Positions 47,232 through 55,589 of a DNA stretch of 64,000 nt are shown in pieces. The notes under the pieces were generated by a model that had not been told where the DNA came from, ran no database searches, and worked only from the letters and a program-made list of their open reading frames with translations. Where the stretch lies: contig CAJUMJ010000048.1 of assembly GCA_910587095.1 (NCBI GenBank), forward strand, positions 1 through 64,000. The letters are read 5' to 3'. Each line of letters begins with the position of its first letter. Position 1 is the stretch's first letter. This stretch comes from an uncultured Lachnospiraceae bacterium. GTDB lineage: Bacteria; Bacillota; Clostridia; Lachnospirales; Lachnospiraceae. A program made the position numbers and the translations under genes.

Positions 47232-48281
47232 ATGAAGAAGAAGGGCGTTTTATTTGCAGCTATAAGTGGGTCTGCTCTAATGCTGCTGACAGGATGCAGC
47301 ATTCCCCAAAAAGATACTACGAAATATAAGGTAGCCATGATTACCGATACGGGAGGCGTAAATGACCAGGCTTTTAACCAGCTTGCATGGGAGGGACTGC
47401 AGAAATTTTCGGAGGAGTCCGGTGCGGAGGTCAGCTACATAGAGTCAAAGCAGGCTTCGGATTATGTGACGAATATGGACCGCGCCACAGACGGGTTTAA
47501 CGATCTGATATGGGGAACGGGATTTGCGATGGCAGACCCTATCGTTACGATTTCAAAATTAAATCCGGATATTTCCTTCGCGCTGATAGACAATCAGGTG
47601 CCGGATGCGCCGTTTAATGTGACATCGGTGGTGTTTAGGGCAGAAGAACCGTCTTTTATCGTGGGATATATTGCGGGCAAAACAACGAAAACTGATAAAG
47701 TGGGGTACGTGGGTGCGGTACGGACGGATACCAGTATGCAGTTTGAATATGGATATGCAGCCGGCGTGGCTTATGCTGCAGATGAATTGGGGAAAGAGAT
47801 TGAAATTCAGATGCAGATGACGGAAAGCTACGCGGATGCGGCTAAGGCAAAAGCGGTAGCAAGTAAAATGTATTCATCCGGCTGCGATGTCATCTTCCAT
47901 TCGGCAGGAGGCGCCGGATATGGCGTGATTGAGGCGGCGAAAGAGTGGGATCGGTATGTAATTGGAGTGGATAAAGACCAGTCATATCTGGCGCCGGACC
48001 ATGTTTTGACATCTGCCCTGAAAAAAGTAGATGTGGCGATTGGATTGGTATCCGGGAGAGTGATGGATGGGGAGGATTTGGGCGGAGAGACCCTGAGCTA
48101 TGGATTGAAAGAAGGATGTGTCGGCATACCGGAGAATAATCCGAATTTAACCCCGGAAGTTCAACAGGCGGCTATGGAAGTCATGGAGCAGATTCATAAC
48201 GGTGAAATTATACCGCCAAAAACAGAGGAGCAGTATCAGGAATTTTTATCGGAAAGGGGGCTTTATGATGGAAAACAATAG
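47232..48281 (+). CDS. BMP/PnrA-family nucleoside-binding lipoprotein
   Basis: The 349-residue protein begins with a lipoprotein signal (MKKKGVLFAAISGSALMLLT then GCS lipobox; Cys acylation site). The BMP domain follows: VAMITDTGGVNDQAFNQLAW, TGFAMADPIVTISKLNPDIS, KTDKVGYVGAVRTDTSMQFE and DVIFHSAGGAGYGVIEAAKE. PnrA homologues bind purine nucleosides. The ATG at 47232 has GGAGG five bases upstream. It overlaps the ATPase gene by 17 bp. Neighbouring PNP and phosphopentomutase genes support a nucleoside substrate. Confidence 0.93.
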   Translation: MKKKGVLFAAISGSALMLLTGCSIPQKDTTKYKVAMITDTGGVNDQAFNQLAWEGLQKFSEESGAEVSYIESKQASDYVTNMDRATDGFNDLIWGTGFAMADPIVTISKLNPDISFALIDNQVPDAPFNVTSVVFRAEEPSFIVGYIAGKTTKTDKVGYVGAVRTDTSMQFEYGYAAGVAYAADELGKEIEIQMQMTESYADAAKAKAVASKMYSSGCDVIFHSAGGAGYGVIEAAKEWDRYVIGVDKDQSYLAPDHVLTSALKKVDVAIGLVSGRVMDGEDLGGETLSYGLKEGCVGIPENNPNLTPEVQQAAMEVMEQIHNGEIIPPKTEEQYQEFLSERGLYDGKQ

Positions 48282-49800
48282 TGCGTATGCTGTTCAGATG
48301 AAAGATATCACCATTCGTTTTGGATCGTACTGTGCTTTAAATAAAGTGCGGTTAGACGTCAAAAAGGGTTCGGTACATGCGATTCTGGGAGAAAACGGTG
48401 CGGGCAAGACGACTCTTATGAATATTTTATACGGGCTGTACCAGAAGGATTCCGGGGAAATATCGCTGTATGGTAAAACGGAAGAGATCAGAAATCCGAG
48501 CATGGCCATTGCAAAAGGAATCGGTATGGTTCATCAGCATTTTATGTTGGTAGAGAATTTTACCGTGACGCAAAATATTATACTGGGGATGGAGACGGTA
48601 AAGGGAGCGGGCATACTTGATATGCGCTCTGCCAGACAGGAAGTTGAAGATATAGTGAAAAGGTATGGACTTCAAGTTGACCCGGATGCGCTGATTTCCG
48701 ATATTTCTGTGGGCATGCAGCAGAGGGTTGAAATTCTCAAAGCATTGTACCGGGGTGCAGAAATATTAATTTTGGATGAGCCTACCGCCGTTTTGACGCC
48801 GCAGGAAATAGACGAACTGATAGGTATTATGAAGAAACTGATCTCTGACGGAAAAACGATCATTATTATTACGCATAAACTGAAGGAGATCAAGAAGTCG
48901 GCCGATTACTGTACTATTATCCGCAGAGGTGAGTATGTGGATACGGTGGCGGTAAAAGACGTAAGTCAGGAAGAACTTGCATCCATGATGGTTGGAAGGA
49001 AGGTACGTCTGGAAGTGGAAAAGGGACCGGCGAAACGAGGAGAAGTGATATTTGAAGTGTCGGATTTAGATGCCATGGATGAAAGAGGGGTTAAGGTGTT
49101 GAAAAGGCTTTCGATCCGGGTTCGCGGGGGTGAAATTTTCGGTATAGCCGGGGTGGACGGAAACGGGCAGAAAGAGCTTGTGGAAGTGATAACAAACTTA
49201 AGAAAAGCGGAAAGTGGAACGGTAAAAATACACGGAAGGGAGATTCAGAATACAACCACAAGAAATACCATGGATTCTGGAATATCCACCATCCATGAAG
49301 ATAGGCAGAAAAGAGGAATCATTCCGGATTTTACGGTGGCGGATAATGTGGTGCTTGATACATTTCGGAGCGGCCGGTTTTCATCAAAAGGAATCTTGAA
49401 CAAAAAGGCGATTGGGGAAGCGGCGGAAAACTTGCTAAAGGAATATGATGTCAGACCAAACGGGTGTAAAGATCTGCTGATTAGGGGGCTGTCCGGAGGT
49501 AATCAGCAGAAGGTTATTATCGGCCGGGAAATAGCGAATGATCCGGATTTGCTGATTGCGGTACAGCCGACCAGAGGACTTGATGTAGGCGCGATTGAGT
49601 ATGTACATAAAACGCTGATACGGGAACGGGACAAAGGAAAAGCAATTCTTTTGATTTCGCTGGAATTAGATGAGGTTCTTGCGCTTGCGGATACGATTGG
49701 CGTTATTTACGACGGAGCCGTGAATGCGGTTTTGGACAGAAAGGAAGCAAATGAAGAGAACATTGGTTTGCTGATGGCGGGAGGTACGTTACATGAATAG
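48265..49800 (+). CDS. Nucleoside ABC transporter ATP-binding protein, two NBDs
   Basis: The 511-residue protein carries two ATPase domains. The first has Walker A LGENGAGKTTLMNILYG, signature ISVGMQQRVEILKALYR and LILDEPTAVLTPQE. The second has IAGVDGNGQKELVEVITNLR (degenerate P-loop) and signature LSGGNQQKVIIGREIANDPD. This is the MglA/RbsA-like layout used by BMP-dependent nucleoside importers (YufO/NupA). Start ATG 48265 (or 48268) follows AAAGGGGG. It overlaps both neighbours, so the transporter is co-translated. Confidence 0.94.
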   Translation: MMENNSAYAVQMKDITIRFGSYCALNKVRLDVKKGSVHAILGENGAGKTTLMNILYGLYQKDSGEISLYGKTEEIRNPSMAIAKGIGMVHQHFMLVENFTVTQNIILGMETVKGAGILDMRSARQEVEDIVKRYGLQVDPDALISDISVGMQQRVEILKALYRGAEILILDEPTAVLTPQEIDELIGIMKKLISDGKTIIIITHKLKEIKKSADYCTIIRRGEYVDTVAVKDVSQEELASMMVGRKVRLEVEKGPAKRGEVIFEVSDLDAMDERGVKVLKRLSIRVRGGEIFGIAGVDGNGQKELVEVITNLRKAESGTVKIHGREIQNTTTRNTMDSGISTIHEDRQKRGIIPDFTVADNVVLDTFRSGRFSSKGILNKKAIGEAAENLLKEYDVRPNGCKDLLIRGLSGGNQQKVIIGREIANDPDLLIAVQPTRGLDVGAIEYVHKTLIRERDKGKAILLISLELDEVLALADTIGVIYDGAVNAVLDRKEANEENIGLLMAGGTLHE

Positions 49801-50917
49801 GACGATGGAGAAATTATTGAAAAAGCCAATCACGGCAACTATTGTTTCGATTATTCTGGGCTTCATTGTGGCAGCACTGATTTTGACAGCAGCCGGATAT
49901 AATCCACTCGAAGCGTTTGGGGCACTGCTAAGAGGTACTATGGGAAGACCAAAATATGTGGCAAATGTTCTGATCAAGGGGACGCCGATTATCATTACAG
50001 GCTTAAGTATTGCATTTGCATATAAGATGGGTTTATTTAATATCGGCGCGGAGGGACAATATATAGTGGGTTCCATAGCGGCAACCATTGTGGGAATACT
50101 CTGCGATTTCCCTCCGGCTATCCAGATTCCATTGATTATCATTGCAGGCATGGCGGCGGGTGCCCTCTATGGAGGCATTGCGGGTTATCTGAAAGCCCGG
50201 TTCGGAATCAATGAAGTTATTACGACGATTATGCTGAACTGGATTGCGCTTTATTTATGCAACTTTATTTCACAGATTGCGCCGTTTTATAAGACAGGGA
50301 CAACTGGGACATATGCGATTAATGAATCCGGGTTTACCGTGCTTTTCTCAAAATGGAAGACTTCCGAGGCTGCGGCTGATTTTATAGCCGGACATCCGCT
50401 GATCGGGGATATGATGAGGACGGACTTTAATATAGGTATATTCGTGGCTGTTTTGCTTGCGGTGGGAATTACTTTTTTCCTAAATTATACGGCGAAAGGA
50501 TATGAGTTGCGTGCCGTCGGATTCAATAAGGAGGGGGCGGAATTTGCGGGTATATCCGTGAAAAAAAACATTATTCATACGATGTTGATTGCGGGAGCTC
50601 TGGCAGGGCTGGCAGCGGCGCTTAATATTACTGGAATTAATCCGCACAATATTTCGCATCTGGCAATGTTTGAACAGAATGGTATGAACGGAATTGCGGT
50701 AGCGTTTATTGCGGGTGGTTCGCCGATCGGATGTATTTTTTCCGGGCTTTTGTTTGGCGGTCTATTGTACGGCGGACAGTCCATTCAGTATGAAGTAGGC
50801 GCGCCTTCTGAGATTATTAACATTATGATCGGAACGATCGTATTTTTTGTGGCACTGACAAAAATCCTGCCGACGCTGGCAGAGTATTTGGCAAAGAGAG
50901 GTGAAACGAATGCTTAA
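49793..50917 (+). CDS. Nucleoside ABC transporter permease 1
   Basis: The 374-residue membrane protein of the BPD_transp_2 family has about ten helices and the motifs GTPIIITGLSIAFAYKMGLF, NIGAEGQYIVGSIAATIVGI and AALNITGINPHNISHLAMFE. It matches the YufP/NupB-type permease. The ATG lies within the last codons of the ATPase gene (8-bp overlap). It forms the channel with the next permease. Confidence 0.93.
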   Translation: MNRTMEKLLKKPITATIVSIILGFIVAALILTAAGYNPLEAFGALLRGTMGRPKYVANVLIKGTPIIITGLSIAFAYKMGLFNIGAEGQYIVGSIAATIVGILCDFPPAIQIPLIIIAGMAAGALYGGIAGYLKARFGINEVITTIMLNWIALYLCNFISQIAPFYKTGTTGTYAINESGFTVLFSKWKTSEAAADFIAGHPLIGDMMRTDFNIGIFVAVLLAVGITFFLNYTAKGYELRAVGFNKEGAEFAGISVKKNIIHTMLIAGALAGLAAALNITGINPHNISHLAMFEQNGMNGIAVAFIAGGSPIGCIFSGLLFGGLLYGGQSIQYEVGAPSEIINIMIGTIVFFVALTKILPTLAEYLAKRGETNA

Positions 50918-51827
50918 TACATTGTCGTTATTGATTGGAATTACTTTGATGTATTCCACACCGTTTGTATTTGGCGCGTTGGGCGGAGTGATATCCGAGC
51001 GTTCCGGTGTGATGAATATCGGTATAGAAGGTATGATGACAGTCGGGGCATTTATTGGCGCAATGACGGGATATTATACCGAAAGCCCGTTGTACGGCGT
51101 GATAAGCGCAGCACTCGTAGGCGGTTTGATCGCGGCATTACACGCAATGGCTGCTATTACTTTTAAAGCAGATCAGACCATTTCGGGCTGCGCAGTTAAC
51201 TTATTGGGTCCGGGGCTTGCGTTATTTTTCTGCAGACTGGCATTTGATGGTGCAACCATGTCTATGCCGGTAGAAAACAAGATTCCCAAAATTTTTGGAA
51301 ACAAGGTAACCGGTCTTTTGGCGAATCTTAATGTGAGCGTGATTACGATAGTTGCTCTGGCAGCAGCGGTGGGTATGTGGTTTCTGCTCTACAGGACGAA
51401 ATGGGGGTTGCGGATCTGTGCGGTGGGAGAACAGCCGGCAGCGGCGGATACCCTGGGCATCAATGTATATAAAACGCGATATATTTGCGTGATTGTATCG
51501 GGTATGCTGGCAGGAATAGCCGGCGCCTCCATCACTCTGGATGTGATGGCACAGTTTACGCCTACCGCTGTTGCGGGACAGGGATTCATTGCACTGGCAG
51601 CAGTTATTTTCGGAAAGTGGAAGCCGATGGGAGCATATTTCGCCTGTTTGATTTTTGGGTTTGCGCAGGCTCTGACTGTGGTACTTGGAGGCGGTTCCGT
51701 AGCGATTCCTTCGGCGCTTCTGGCAATGCTTCCCTATGTACTGACAATTGTTATTCTGATCTTGTTTGTGGGGAAATCGGTTGCACCGAAAGCGGACGGA
51801 ATTGCATACGAGAAAGGGAAACGTTAA
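50910..51827 (+). CDS. Nucleoside ABC transporter permease 2
   Basis: The 305-residue BPD_transp_2 permease (YufQ/NupC-like) shows YSTPFVFGALGGVISERSGV, MNIGIEGMMTVGAFIGAMTG and a C-terminal AVIFGKWKPMGAYFACLIFG. The ATG at 50910 has AGAGGTG seven bases upstream; a GTG at 50901 within that site is less likely. It overlaps permease 1 by 8 bp. A 92-bp gap precedes purine nucleoside phosphorylase with no terminator, so the operon probably continues. Confidence 0.93.
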   Translation: MLNTLSLLIGITLMYSTPFVFGALGGVISERSGVMNIGIEGMMTVGAFIGAMTGYYTESPLYGVISAALVGGLIAALHAMAAITFKADQTISGCAVNLLGPGLALFFCRLAFDGATMSMPVENKIPKIFGNKVTGLLANLNVSVITIVALAAAVGMWFLLYRTKWGLRICAVGEQPAAADTLGINVYKTRYICVIVSGMLAGIAGASITLDVMAQFTPTAVAGQGFIALAAVIFGKWKPMGAYFACLIFGFAQALTVVLGGGSVAIPSALLAMLPYVLTIVILILFVGKSVAPKADGIAYEKGKR

Positions 51828-51919
51828 GTGGCGATATATTAAAGGAAAGATCCAGTAAAGGATGATATTTTGAAACAAATAGATACCATATTCATTCATG
51901 ACAGGAAAAGGAGAAAACT

Positions 51920-52741
51920 ATGTTTTATAACAAAATTAAAGAATCTGCGGAGTATATTAAGTCAAAGATCAATGTGGAGCCGGCGATCGGTGTGGTATTG
52001 GGAAGCGGACTGGGCAGTCTGGTTGACATAATGGAGGATAAAACTGTGATTCCCTATAAGGATATTCCGAATTTTCCTCAGTCACATGTGGCAGGGCATG
52101 CAGGGAATCTTGTGGTTGGCAGAATCGGAACGCAAACTGTGGCTGCCATGCAGGGAAGATTTCATTTCTACGAGGGATTTGAGATGAAAGAGGTTACTTA
52201 TCCGATTTACGTGATGAAGTTCTTAGGGATTGAGAACCTGATTGTTACGAATGCTTGCGGCGGGATTAATCAATCATTTAAACCCGGAGACCTTATGATT
52301 CTTACGGATTATATCAATATGCTGGGAACCAATCCGCTGATCGGGGCAAACGATGAGCGGCTGGGCGTCAGATTCCCGGATATGTCTGAGGCGTATTCCA
52401 GAGAACTGATTCAAAAATCAAAGGAAATTGCCAGGCAGCTCGGTATTGCCTTTCAAGAGGGTGTGTATGCCATTTTCTCTGGTCCATGCTATGAGACGGC
52501 TGCGGAAATCAGAGCATATGAGAGACTGGGGGCGGATGCAATCGGCATGTCTACCGTGCCGGAGACAATTGTTGCAAATTATCTCGGAATGAAAGTATTC
52601 GGTATCGCATGTATCACCAATATGGCGACAGGAATAGCTAAGGAGAAGCATACTCACGAGGAAGTGGTCAAGATTGCCAACGAAAGCAGCGCGAAATTGT
52701 GCAATTGGGTAGAGAAAATAATTGCGGACTGGCAGGTGTAA
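51920..52741 (+). CDS. Purine nucleoside phosphorylase
   Basis: The enzyme cleaves purine (deoxy)nucleosides with phosphate to base and (deoxy)ribose-1-phosphate. The 273-residue trimeric-type PNP shows GVVLGSGLGSLVDIMEDKTV, SHVAGHAGNLVVG, MQGRFHFYEGFEMKEVTYPI, TNACGGINQSFKPGDLMILT and the purine-binding GVYAIFSGPCYETAAEIRAY with GADAIGMSTVPE. Length and motifs are those of the inosine/guanosine-specific class. AGGAGAAA precedes the ATG. It supplies ribose-1-phosphate to DeoB encoded next. Confidence 0.96.
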   Translation: MFYNKIKESAEYIKSKINVEPAIGVVLGSGLGSLVDIMEDKTVIPYKDIPNFPQSHVAGHAGNLVVGRIGTQTVAAMQGRFHFYEGFEMKEVTYPIYVMKFLGIENLIVTNACGGINQSFKPGDLMILTDYINMLGTNPLIGANDERLGVRFPDMSEAYSRELIQKSKEIARQLGIAFQEGVYAIFSGPCYETAAEIRAYERLGADAIGMSTVPETIVANYLGMKVFGIACITNMATGIAKEKHTHEEVVKIANESSAKLCNWVEKIIADWQV

Positions 52742-52745
52742 GTGT

Positions 52746-53924
52746 ATGAAGAAATATAAAAGAGTATTTGTTATTGTGATGGATTCACTCGGAATCGGAG
52801 AGATGGCGGACTCTTCCGAATACGGTGACATCGGAGTAAATACATTTGTACATATATGGGAAACTCAGAACGGGCTTTCTATTCCCAATCTGCGGAAAAT
52901 GGGGCTGGGTAATCTCTGCTATGTCACGCAGGATGAAGCTGTCGGCCGCTATCTTGCCTTGCGGGAGGCGAGCGTTGGAAAAGATACAATGACCGGGCAT
53001 TGGGAGATGATGGGGTTATATATTACAACGCCGTTCAAAACCTTTACTGAAAACGGATTTCCAAAGGAATTGATCAGGGAACTGGAGGAGCGTTGCGGCA
53101 GAAAAATTGTCGGAAATAAGTCTGCAAGCGGTACGGAAATTCTGGAAGAATATGGAGAGCATGAGATCGCAACGGGGGATATGATTGTTTACACTTCGGC
53201 GGACTCGGTCTTGCAGATCTGTGGCAATGAGGAGACGATGGGACTGGATAATTTATACCGTTATTGTGAAATTGCCAGAGAACTGACGATGCGAGATGAG
53301 TGGAAGGTAGGCCGTGTGATTGCAAGACCGTATGTCGGTAGGAAAAAGGGGACATTCAGTCGAACTGCCAACCGTCACGATTATGCGGTGAAACCTTTCG
53401 GAACTACAGTATTAAATGTGCTGAAGGAACAGGGATTTGATGTGGTCAGCGTCGGAAAAATTAACGATATTTTCTGCGGCGAGGGAATCACGCAGGCATT
53501 TAAGTCAAAGAGCAGTGTTCACGGAATGGAGCAGACAATTGAGATGGCAGGGAAAGATTTTACGGGAATCTGCTTTGTAAACCTGGTTGATTTTGATGCT
53601 TTATGGGGGCACAGAAGGGATCCGAAAGGTTACGGCAAGGAGATAGAATCTTTTGATGAAAAATTGGGGGTTCTGCTCCGGCAGTTAAGAGAAGACGATC
53701 TGCTTATGATCACTGCAGATCATGGAAATGATCCCACTTATACCGGTACGGACCACACAAGGGAAAAAGTGCCGCTTTTGATCTATTCTCCGTCCATGAA
53801 AAATGGAGGCGGAATGGAGGAGGAAAAGACTTTTGCAGTAATCGGCGCTACGATAGCGGATAATTTTGGAGTTAAGATGCCTGAAGGAACGATTGGCCAC
53901 TCCATATTGGATAAAATTTCATAG
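52746..53924 (+). CDS. deoB: Phosphopentomutase
   Basis: DeoB converts (deoxy)ribose-1-phosphate to the 5-phosphate, linking nucleoside cleavage to central metabolism. The 392-residue alkaline-phosphatase-fold enzyme has KRVFVIVMDSLGIGEMADSS, SVGKDTMTGHWEMMG (metal-site Thr), NKSASGTEILEEYGEHE, YTSADSVLQI and the C-terminal metal ligands in DFDALWGHRRD and MITADHGNDPTYTGTDHTRE. The ATG at 52746 follows the PNP stop by four bases. It is the last gene of the nucleoside operon; a hairpin follows at 53942. Confidence 0.96.
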   Translation: MKKYKRVFVIVMDSLGIGEMADSSEYGDIGVNTFVHIWETQNGLSIPNLRKMGLGNLCYVTQDEAVGRYLALREASVGKDTMTGHWEMMGLYITTPFKTFTENGFPKELIRELEERCGRKIVGNKSASGTEILEEYGEHEIATGDMIVYTSADSVLQICGNEETMGLDNLYRYCEIARELTMRDEWKVGRVIARPYVGRKKGTFSRTANRHDYAVKPFGTTVLNVLKEQGFDVVSVGKINDIFCGEGITQAFKSKSSVHGMEQTIEMAGKDFTGICFVNLVDFDALWGHRRDPKGYGKEIESFDEKLGVLLRQLREDDLLMITADHGNDPTYTGTDHTREKVPLLIYSPSMKNGGGMEEEKTFAVIGATIADNFGVKMPEGTIGHSILDKIS

Positions 53925-53941
53925 AATGACAAGTAGAAACA

Positions 53942-53976
53942 AGGCGGCAGCTTATCCTGATGGAAGGCTGCTGCCT
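53942..53976 (+). terminator. Hairpin after deoB, probable terminator
   Basis: AGGCGGCAGC (53942-53951) pairs with GCTGCTGCCT (53967-53976) with one G-U, but without a strong T-run. A second hairpin, GGATTCCGT/ACGGGAATCC, lies at 54002-54028. Confidence 0.45.
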
Positions 53977-54097
53977 GCTTCTGCCATACGGTTTCGCGTC
54001 AGGATTCCGTGATAATACGGGAATCCGCTTTTGAGGGATTTCATTGACGGAAGAAATGACATATGAAGTCGACAACAATCCATACACGTGAAAATAA

Positions 54098-54226
54098 GGG
54101 AAATTATCGGCGTATTCAGATCCCTATGAAGAAAACCCGGGCGATATCAGAGCGATCAGTTTTTCACCGAACGGAGATGTGCTGAACGGCAATTTGTACG
54201 AAAAATATCATAGATATACTCAATGA
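54098..54226 (+). pseudogene. Small C-terminal gene remnant, possibly of a radical SAM protein
   Basis: An open stretch reads AYSDPYEENPGDIRAISFSP, then NGDVLNGNLYEKYH. A 'DPYEENPG....ISF.P.G.VL.GN.Y' pattern is familiar to me from the tail of a Lachnospiraceae radical SAM family, but the remaining gene is absent and there is no start. I regard it as a fragment. The rest of the 53925-54258 gap has only the hairpins listed before it. Confidence 0.3.
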
Positions 54227-54258
54227 GTATAGGCCATGATATTTTAGGAAAGAACAGG

Positions 54259-54939
54259 TTACGCATGGTTTCCGGTATCCCAGCACCACTTTGCAATTTT
54301 TTCAATCAGTGCGGCATCGACCTTGCCATAGGGGATACGGATCGTTCCCTTATCGGTTTTGTAGTCCTGAAGCTCCTTCGCGAAATGCAATACGGCTTCG
54401 GGCCCCGGGTACAGTCCGATGTGCCCTTTGGAAGCGGCAAAGTGAAGAATATTATGCTTTTTCCAGAAGGTTGGCATACTCCATGAGATACGTTCCTCCG
54501 CTTCCGGCAGGGCGCTATGGAGAATCTGGCGGACATACTGTAATTCTTTCTGTTTATCCGCGTCCTGACTGAGTATATATTCGTCAATCGTCTTTGGCTT
54601 GTCGCCACAGTAATGACTCTGATCCTTTCTCTTAAATTCTCTTCCGCATTTGGGACATTTCCACATAGGTTTTTGCTCGGTTTCCCTTTCCTGAATCACT
54701 ACATCGACATTATCACCAAAGCTCTTTCCAATCTGTCTGCGTATCTGTTTGGTAACGCCGATGATGTAACAGGGCGTTCCCATTTTTACCACCTGTCCAC
54801 GGTAGGGAACACCGTCGAAGGTGGCGTTTACAAGCAAACGCCCTTTGCCAAAAAGTTCTTTGATGTCATAGGGCACTTCTACATAGGCGGCATCCATATT
54901 TTCGTTTTGCAGTATCGTTGCACTGAACTTTAATTCCAC
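54259..54939 (-). CDS. DUF1905 / zinc-ribbon / DUF1801 fusion protein
   Basis: The 226-residue cytoplasmic protein has an N-terminal DUF1905 barrel (MELKFSATILQNENMDAAYV through RQIGKSFGDNVDVVIQERE), a central zinc-finger-like segment (KCPKCGREFKRKDQSHYCG) and a C-terminal DUF1801 domain (LPEAEERISWSMPTFWKKHN, GHIGLYPGPEAVLHFAKELQ). DUF1801 relatives include a Bacillus protein proposed as an iron chaperone. The combined role here is unknown. It is a single gene on the minus strand, convergent with deoB. Confidence 0.8.
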   Translation of the reverse strand: MELKFSATILQNENMDAAYVEVPYDIKELFGKGRLLVNATFDGVPYRGQVVKMGTPCYIIGVTKQIRRQIGKSFGDNVDVVIQERETEQKPMWKCPKCGREFKRKDQSHYCGDKPKTIDEYILSQDADKQKELQYVRQILHSALPEAEERISWSMPTFWKKHNILHFAASKGHIGLYPGPEAVLHFAKELQDYKTDKGTIRIPYGKVDAALIEKIAKWCWDTGNHA

Positions 54940-55137
54940 AGTAGCTTCCTCATTTTCCTTTTTGCTCTTGGCCGACTTTTCCGTTATACGGGTCGCTTAC
55001 AGACCAATCCGCAATTTTTATATCATTATAAAATAAATGCTTTCTTTTTACAAGGCGTATGGGCATGTGGAAATTGATGGAAACAGGCGGAAAATAAGGA
55101 AGGAATGATGCGGTGATCTTAAACTTGGAAATACACA

Positions 55138-55188
55138 TTGACATTTGTATAACACAATGTTATATTTAATGCATAACATAATGTTATA
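55138..55188 (+). promoter_or_regulatory. Promoter with double BlaI/MecI-type operator
   Basis: TTGACA (55138-55143), a 17-bp spacer and TATATT (55161-55166). Operator 1, TATAACA-CAA-TGTTATA (55148-55164), covers the spacer and -10. Operator 2, CATAACA-TAA-TGTTATA (55172-55188), covers the transcript start. Centres are 24 bp apart. This is the classic layout for autorepression by the BlaI-like protein encoded next. Confidence 0.8.
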
Positions 55189-55208
55189 CATAAAGTGAGG
55201 AAGAACAG

Positions 55209-55589
55209 ATGACGCAAAAACTATCCGACGCGGAACTTGAAATCATGAAAATCATTTGGGAAAACAAGAAAGAAACGACTTTGTTTTCCTATCTCATGGA
55301 GGAACTGACAGCGCAGGGGAAGCCCTGCCAGAAAAATACGCTTATTGTCCTGTTATCCCGGCTTGTCGGCAAGGGATATCTGAGCGCGACGAAAATCGGA
55401 CGGCATAACGAATATACACCCCTGATTTCGGAGACGGCATATCAGACGGCGCAGACCCAGCATTTTATAGACAAAGTCTATGAGGGGAGCGTCAAGGGAC
55501 TGGTCACCAATTTGGTTACGGGTGACCTTCTCACGGAGGAGGAGTACGAGGAGCTGAGAGCGCTTCTGGAAGGAGGGCGGAGAGGATGA
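55209..55589 (+). CDS. BlaI/MecI-family repressor
   Basis: The 126-residue winged-helix protein reads KLSDAELEIMKIIWENKKET, then QKNTLIVLLSRLVGKGYLSA and RHNEYTPLISETAYQTAQTQ. It is the N-terminal DNA-binding and C-terminal dimerization arrangement of BlaI/MecI repressors. These are inactivated by proteolysis triggered by a membrane M56 sensor. That partner gene overlaps by 4 bp (ATGA) downstream. GAGGAAG precedes the ATG. No beta-lactamase lies nearby, so the regulon is probably envelope-related. Confidence 0.92.
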   Translation: MTQKLSDAELEIMKIIWENKKETTLFSYLMEELTAQGKPCQKNTLIVLLSRLVGKGYLSATKIGRHNEYTPLISETAYQTAQTQHFIDKVYEGSVKGLVTNLVTGDLLTEEEYEELRALLEGGRRG